DNA from: Ameyamaea chiangmaiensis | GTDB lineage: Bacteria > Pseudomonadota > Alphaproteobacteria > Acetobacterales > Acetobacteraceae | Direction: 5' to 3' | Length of the DNA: 64,000 bases | Assembly (NCBI RefSeq): GCF_025995235.1 | Contig: NZ_BAPT01000007.1 | Span: forward strand, 77,761 to 141,760 | Part shown: positions 60,236-64,000 of the stretch, piece by piece | Layout of the letters: the number at the start of each line of letters is the position of its first letter | Position numbering within the stretch: position 1 is the stretch's first letter | Position numbers and translations under genes: made by a program | Notes under the pieces: generated by a model | Databases searched by the model: none | What the model was told of the DNA's origin: nothing | The model's input: the letters and a program-made list of their open reading frames with translations, nothing else

Positions 60236-61270
60236 TCAGGCGCCCAGCCAGCCGCCGAGTTCGCGGCGCGCCAGAGCCTCGAGCAGATCGATCAGCGCCG
60301 GCTGGTCGTTCAGGCAGGGCACGAGCGACAGCTGTTCGCCGCCGGCGGCCACGAACGCATGGCGCAATTCGTTCCCGATTTCGTCAAGTGTCTCGATACA
60401 GTCGGCCAGAAACCCTGGCATGATGACGCTGACCGACCGGATGCCGCGCTTGGGAAGCGCCTCCACAAACGGGGCGGTGTAGGGCTGAAGCCATTTGGTC
60501 GGCCCGAACCGCGACTGGAACGTCAGAGGCAGCTGCGCCTCGTCCAGTGACAGGGCCGCCCGCAGCGCGACCATGGTCCGTCGGCATTCGGCGTCGTACG
60601 GATCACCCGCTTTCACATACTGCACCGGCAAGCCGTGGAACGAGGCCACGATCAGATCGGGCCGGGTCGGCAGTGTCGCGACATGGTCGCGCACGCTGTC
60701 GGCCAGCGCACGGATATAGAGTGGGTCGTCGGGAAAACTCGGCGCTGTGCGAAACGCGGGCTGACGGCGCAGGCGCATCAGGGCGCGGAAGGCCTGGTCG
60801 TTGGCGGTGGCGGTCGTCGTGGCGCTGTATTGCGGATAGAGCGGGATTGACACGATCCGCTCACAGCCCTGTCGCATCAGCGTCGCGATGGCGTCGCCCA
60901 ATGACGGAGCGCCATAGCGCATGGCCCAGGCGACGGGGACGCCATCGGCCGCCAGACGCGCCGACAGCAATTCGGCCTGCGCCCGGGTGTAGGTGCGCAA
61001 CGGGCTTTCATCGCGATCCTCGTTCCAGATGCGCCTGTAAGCCTCCAGACTTTTGGCCGGCCGCGTGCGAAGGACGATCCCCCGAAGGATGGGCTGCCAG
61101 ATCAGCTTGCTGGTCTCGATCACCCGCGTATCGGACAGGAACTCGCCAAGATAGCGTCGCACGGACTCGACACTCGCGGCGTCCGGTGTGCCGAGATTGA
61201 CCAGAAGCACGCCGCATTTCCCGTGGCCATAGGGCTGGGCCGCGCTGGCGGGATCAAAAAGATAGCGCAT
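60236..61270 (-). CDS. hemH: Ferrochelatase
   Basis: A 344-residue HemH. LLVNLGTPDAAS, the PLYPQYSATT block and SFHGLPVQYVKAGDPY with the catalytic His, then FQSRFGPTKWLQPYT and PGFLADCIETLDEI, are all diagnostic. It inserts Fe2+ into protoporphyrin IX, the last step of haem synthesis. The start overlaps the previous gene by 17 bases, so it is in the mutY unit. Confidence 0.96.
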   Translation of the reverse strand: MRYLFDPASAAQPYGHGKCGVLLVNLGTPDAASVESVRRYLGEFLSDTRVIETSKLIWQPILRGIVLRTRPAKSLEAYRRIWNEDRDESPLRTYTRAQAELLSARLAADGVPVAWAMRYGAPSLGDAIATLMRQGCERIVSIPLYPQYSATTTATANDQAFRALMRLRRQPAFRTAPSFPDDPLYIRALADSVRDHVATLPTRPDLIVASFHGLPVQYVKAGDPYDAECRRTMVALRAALSLDEAQLPLTFQSRFGPTKWLQPYTAPFVEALPKRGIRSVSVIMPGFLADCIETLDEIGNELRHAFVAAGGEQLSLVPCLNDQPALIDLLEALARRELGGWLGA

Positions 61271-61931
61271 CGTTCGTCCTGTTCGTAAGGTCGGTCAGAG
61301 CGGCATCGAGGCGCAGCGGACTATCACGTGTTTGAAGCGTTAGGCTGACGCCCCCCCCTGGTTCGAGAGCGCCGAGCTGGCGAAGGGCGTCGAGGTTGGG
61401 CACGACCGGCACGTCCCGCCCGGCCACGACCAGCGTGAAGTCCTGCCGTCGCGCGCGATCTCCGACGACGGCCTCGCCGTTCGGGCGCGACACCGCCATC
61501 GTGTCTGCGTCCATCAGACGTTCCAGACCCATCGCTTCGACCGGCGTCAGCGGCAGGAACATCTCCCAGCCTCGGATGGCCTGTGCACGGTGTCGCACCT
61601 GGCCGTCATCGGTGGCGGTCAGCATGCGATTGTGAAACGCGGCGAACGGACCGTCGCGGTCGGTGACGCGCAGCGCGATACCACCCCGGCCGGATGCTTC
61701 GCTGCACAATGTCGGCAGGGGCATCGGCGCCGTCACGCGCTTGACCAGCCGCACAGGGTCGCCGACGGCCGTGCGTGCGCTCAGCCCGACGAGCGAGAGG
61801 CCGGGCCGCCCCCCGCGTGCGATCGCGCATGGTCGCGCCACCAGTCGGTCCGGGCCCGGGTCGTGATCGAGAAAGCGGCCGAACCAATCATACAGCCAGT
61901 AGCCTTCGGCATCGCTGCCAGACGTCGTCAT
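61254..61931 (-). CDS. Conserved-looking unknown protein between mutY and hemH
   Basis: A 225-residue soluble protein: GYWLYDWFGRFLDHDPGPDRLVARP, then GLSARTAVGDP, GWEMFLPLTPVEAMGLERLMDAD and DFTLVVAGRDVPVVPNL. Its ATG at 61931 overlaps the mutY stop as ATGA and its end overlaps hemH, so it is translated with both. I recognise no family. The tight overlaps suggest a real function, but the sequence does not tell which. Confidence 0.7.
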   Translation of the reverse strand: MTTSGSDAEGYWLYDWFGRFLDHDPGPDRLVARPCAIARGGRPGLSLVGLSARTAVGDPVRLVKRVTAPMPLPTLCSEASGRGGIALRVTDRDGPFAAFHNRMLTATDDGQVRHRAQAIRGWEMFLPLTPVEAMGLERLMDADTMAVSRPNGEAVVGDRARRQDFTLVVAGRDVPVVPNLDALRQLGALEPGGGVSLTLQTRDSPLRLDAALTDLTNRTNDALSF

Positions 61932-63079
61932 GCTGATACCCGCCGTTTCCTGTGCTGTGTGTGTCCATCGTCCGCCGCGTGTCCCGGCGCCCCGCCACCC
62001 ATGGCGAGCGCCAGGGCCTTGCGCATCACCGACGGCAACGCCGCGCGCGCCAGGCGGTCGGGCGGGCACACATGCTCGTCGTTCGACACAACGCGGATCG
62101 TCGGGACACGGACGCAAAAAATCTCGAGTGTCAGGCTGAAATGGCTGAACACGTGTCCGACCGAACCCGCATGCGTCCACGCGGCAAGCGGCGGCAATGT
62201 ATGACCTTTGGGAAGGCCAGTGGCCTGAAGCGCCTCTTCGGCGGACCAGGCCCCGTCGCGCCAGTCCGTGCCTGGCAGTTCCGTCATCCCGCCCAACAGG
62301 CCCTGGTCGGGTCGGCGGCGCAGCAGCACACCGCCATGGCGGTCGATCACGCAAAAGGTGACGCCGTGCCGCGCCGGTCGTGCCGTCTTCGCGGCGCGTC
62401 GCGGCAGCGTCGCGGCAATACCTTCGGCCAGCCCGGCACAGCCATCCCGCCACGGACAGACGGCGCAGGCAGGTTGCCGTGGTGTGCAGAGCGTCGCACC
62501 CAGATCGAACAACGCCTGCGCGAAGTCCGACGGCCGCGCCCGCGCCGCGTCCGCGTCGCCAAGCCGCAGGGCAGCGCGATGCAGGGCAGGGCGGCCACGG
62601 GGCAGGGGATCGGTCAGGGCAAGGACACGGCTGGCGATGCGCTCCACATTGCCGTCGACCGGCAGCACGGGCAGACCGAAAGCGATCGCGCCGATCGCGT
62701 TGGCCGTATAGGCGCCGATACCGGGCAGCGCGAGCAGACCGGCAACAGTGCGCGGAAAACCGCCCTGCGCGGCCACAGCCTGCGCGCAGGCATGCAGATT
62801 GCGCGCGCGCGCATAGTAGCCCAGCCCCGCCCAGGCGCCGAGCACGACCTCCCGGTCTGCGGCGGCCAGTGCCTCGACCGTGGGGAACAGGTCCAGAAAC
62901 CGCGCATAATAGGGACGAACCGCCGCGACGGTGGTCTGTTGCAGCATGATTTCGCTGAGCCAGATATGATAGGGATCGGCCTGGTGCCCGGGCCGGGATC
63001 GCCAGGGCAGGTCGCGCCGATGACGGTCATACCAACGGAGCAGCAAGGGCGCTGCGGCAACGGGGTCGAAAGAGGTCAC
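61928..63079 (-). CDS. mutY: Adenine DNA glycosylase
   Basis: A 383-residue MutY. WLSEIMLQQTTVAAVRPYY holds the catalytic Glu, LPGIGAYTANAIGAIAFG is the helix-hairpin-helix, VDGNVERI carries the active-site Asp, and the four-cysteine iron-sulfur loop is CTPRQPACAVCPWRDGC. A C-terminal MutT-like domain reads LLRRRPDQGLLGGMTELPGTDWRDG. It removes adenine opposite 8-oxoguanine. The start is a GTG at 63079 near the divergent DUF721 gene. Confidence 0.95.
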   Translation of the reverse strand: MTSFDPVAAAPLLLRWYDRHRRDLPWRSRPGHQADPYHIWLSEIMLQQTTVAAVRPYYARFLDLFPTVEALAAADREVVLGAWAGLGYYARARNLHACAQAVAAQGGFPRTVAGLLALPGIGAYTANAIGAIAFGLPVLPVDGNVERIASRVLALTDPLPRGRPALHRAALRLGDADAARARPSDFAQALFDLGATLCTPRQPACAVCPWRDGCAGLAEGIAATLPRRAAKTARPARHGVTFCVIDRHGGVLLRRRPDQGLLGGMTELPGTDWRDGAWSAEEALQATGLPKGHTLPPLAAWTHAGSVGHVFSHFSLTLEIFCVRVPTIRVVSNDEHVCPPDRLARAALPSVMRKALALAMGGGAPGHAADDGHTQHRKRRVSA

Positions 63080-63089
63080 ACACCAGCAT

Positions 63090-63593
63090 ATGACGAAGGA
63101 CGCGCTCCCCAGCAAGAGAGGCCCGCGCATGCGGGCCGTCGGCGACCAGCCGGAGCGGCGGCGTTTTGCGCTGAACAGTCTGGGTGCCTTGATGCCCGCG
63201 GTCACGCGTCCGGCGCTGCACAGACGTCCGGGCGCGATCACGACCATCGTGGTGGACTGGCCCGAAATCGTGGGGCCCGATCTGGCCTCTGTCACCGCCG
63301 CGCGGCGCCTGGTCGCCGGGACGCTGACGGTGGCGTGCGCAGGACCGGCCGCGCTGGAGATCAATCACCGCGCGCCCGCGCTGGTGGAGCGGGTCAATCG
63401 TCACTGCGGTCAAGCACTCGTGACACGTCTGAAAATCGTCCAGGACATGACGGCCTCGTCCGTCGCGCCGCGCCCCCGTCGTGCCCCGCCCCCGCCGCCG
63501 ATCGCCCTCCCGGAGGTCGAGGATGAGGACCTGCGCGGGATCCTGGAGCGTCTCGGCGCGCGGGTACGGGCCCGCCAGAACGGCACCCGTTGA
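63090..63593 (+). CDS. DUF721/DciA-like protein
   Basis: A 167-residue protein of the DUF721 family. VDWPEIVGPDLASVTAARR and the following LTVACAGPAALEINHRAPALVERVNRHCG match the core fold; a Pro-rich linker and an acidic end follow. DciA proteins load the replicative helicase DnaB in bacteria without DnaC. It is divergent from mutY, a common alphaproteobacterial arrangement. The assignment to DciA is by family. Confidence 0.82.
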   Translation: MTKDALPSKRGPRMRAVGDQPERRRFALNSLGALMPAVTRPALHRRPGAITTIVVDWPEIVGPDLASVTAARRLVAGTLTVACAGPAALEINHRAPALVERVNRHCGQALVTRLKIVQDMTASSVAPRPRRAPPPPPIALPEVEDEDLRGILERLGARVRARQNGTR

Positions 63594-63790
63594 GAAAAAG
63601 TCGGGAGTACGGCGGGGACCGGTCCGCCCCTGTTACAAAGCGTCACACCCCGTAGCGTGAGATCGGGTGGTCAGACATCAAAAAGTCGCCATCTATGACC
63701 TAGAGTTAGACGTGATACGGCATGCGGGTGCGTCAGTCCGCCGCGCCGAGACAGAGCCGGGTCTCCCTGTGACCCGAGTGGGAGAAGACA

Positions 63791-64000
63791 ATGCGTACAC
63801 TCACGGTAGCGATTGCGCTCATGACATCGGTCGCGGTGCTGGGAACGACGCCCGCGTTCGCGCAACGGGGTGGCGGCTGGCACGGTGGCGGCGGCTGGCA
63901 CGGCGGTGGTGGCTGGCGCGGAGGCGGCTGGGGCGCCGGCCGTGGCTGGCATGGTGGCGGCGGCTGGGGCGGTGGTGGCTGGCGGGGCGGCTGGCGCGGC
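63791..64000 (+). CDS. Exported Gly/Trp-rich repeat protein, N-terminal part
   Basis: The gene runs off the right edge. It codes a signal peptide (MRTLTVAIALMTSVAVLGTTPAFA) and then repeats of GGGWHGGGGWHGG-type sequence with regular Trp, His and Arg. GGGAGAAGAC precedes the ATG. Such proteins are found at the cell surface or in the periplasm of acetic acid bacteria and bind metals or cell-wall glycan in some cases; no function is shown here. The end cannot be seen. Confidence 0.7.
   Translation, partial: MRTLTVAIALMTSVAVLGTTPAFAQRGGGWHGGGGWHGGGGWRGGGWGAGRGWHGGGGWGGGGWRGGWRG

Noticed and set aside
61952..63526. A 524-codon plus-strand frame over mutY
   Set aside because: Antisense of mutY and then out of frame with the DUF721 gene; no motifs.

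Overview
The window is GC-rich bacterial chromosome and reads as an alphaproteobacterium of the acetic acid bacteria (Acetobacteraceae). The evidence is the gene content and order: an ETF-QO/etfB/etfA set, trpBA-accD-folC, a hemE locus facing maf, mutY beside a DUF721 gene, a large Hint-domain surface protein, and a GH32 fructosidase next to surface-polysaccharide genes. No genus can be named from the sequence alone. There are no prophage genes, insertion sequences or CRISPR arrays.

Layout. 0-13.7 kb is mostly metabolic core: the ETF electron-transfer genes, a Tas-type aldo/keto reductase, a sugar-proton symporter, SelO, an acyl-CoA hydrolase-like protein, a RutF-like flavin reductase, a zinc locus (znuA-znuC-znuB divergent from zur, with a Zur-box-like inverted repeat between them), an unknown protein and an asparaginase. 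13.7-18.7 kb is a likely organosulfur-scavenging set: TonB receptor, FMN-dependent monooxygenase and an orphan periplasmic binding protein. 18.8-31.1 kb is housekeeping: nucleoside hydrolase, folC, accD, trpA, trpB, corA, rho, D-aminopeptidase, NAD kinase and a MetF-like protein. 31.1-35.2 kb carries aldB, an amino-acid permease and mazG.

35.3-46.1 kb is the accessory part. Two large paralogous proteins, each with a discoidin-like N-terminus and a GT14-like transferase domain, bracket a GH32 fructosidase, a small HAD phosphatase, a nucleotidyltransferase-kinase fusion, a second nucleotidyltransferase and a large exported protein with CxxC dyads. Four-base start/stop overlaps tie the phosphatase, fusion and nucleotidyltransferase together. 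They look like a pathway that makes an activated sugar or polyol for surface glycan decoration, and the combination is not one I recognise as described. The island ends close to a tRNA-Ala.

46.6-49.9 kb contains maf and the hemE-HAD-hemJ operon. The 420-base gap between maf and hemE has repeated AGTACT palindromes, direct repeats and DnaA-box-like nonamers. In other alphaproteobacteria (Caulobacter, Rickettsia) the chromosomal origin lies beside hemE, so this gap is a good oriC candidate. 50-57.3 kb holds a MATE transporter, an S9 peptidase, a DedA protein, an SDR, an MFS transporter, a LOG protein and tRNA-Pro. After an AT-rich gap comes the Hint protein, then a glycine-zipper protein, hemH, an unknown protein and mutY on one strand, the DciA-like DUF721 gene, and the start of a Gly/Trp-rich exported protein cut by the window edge.
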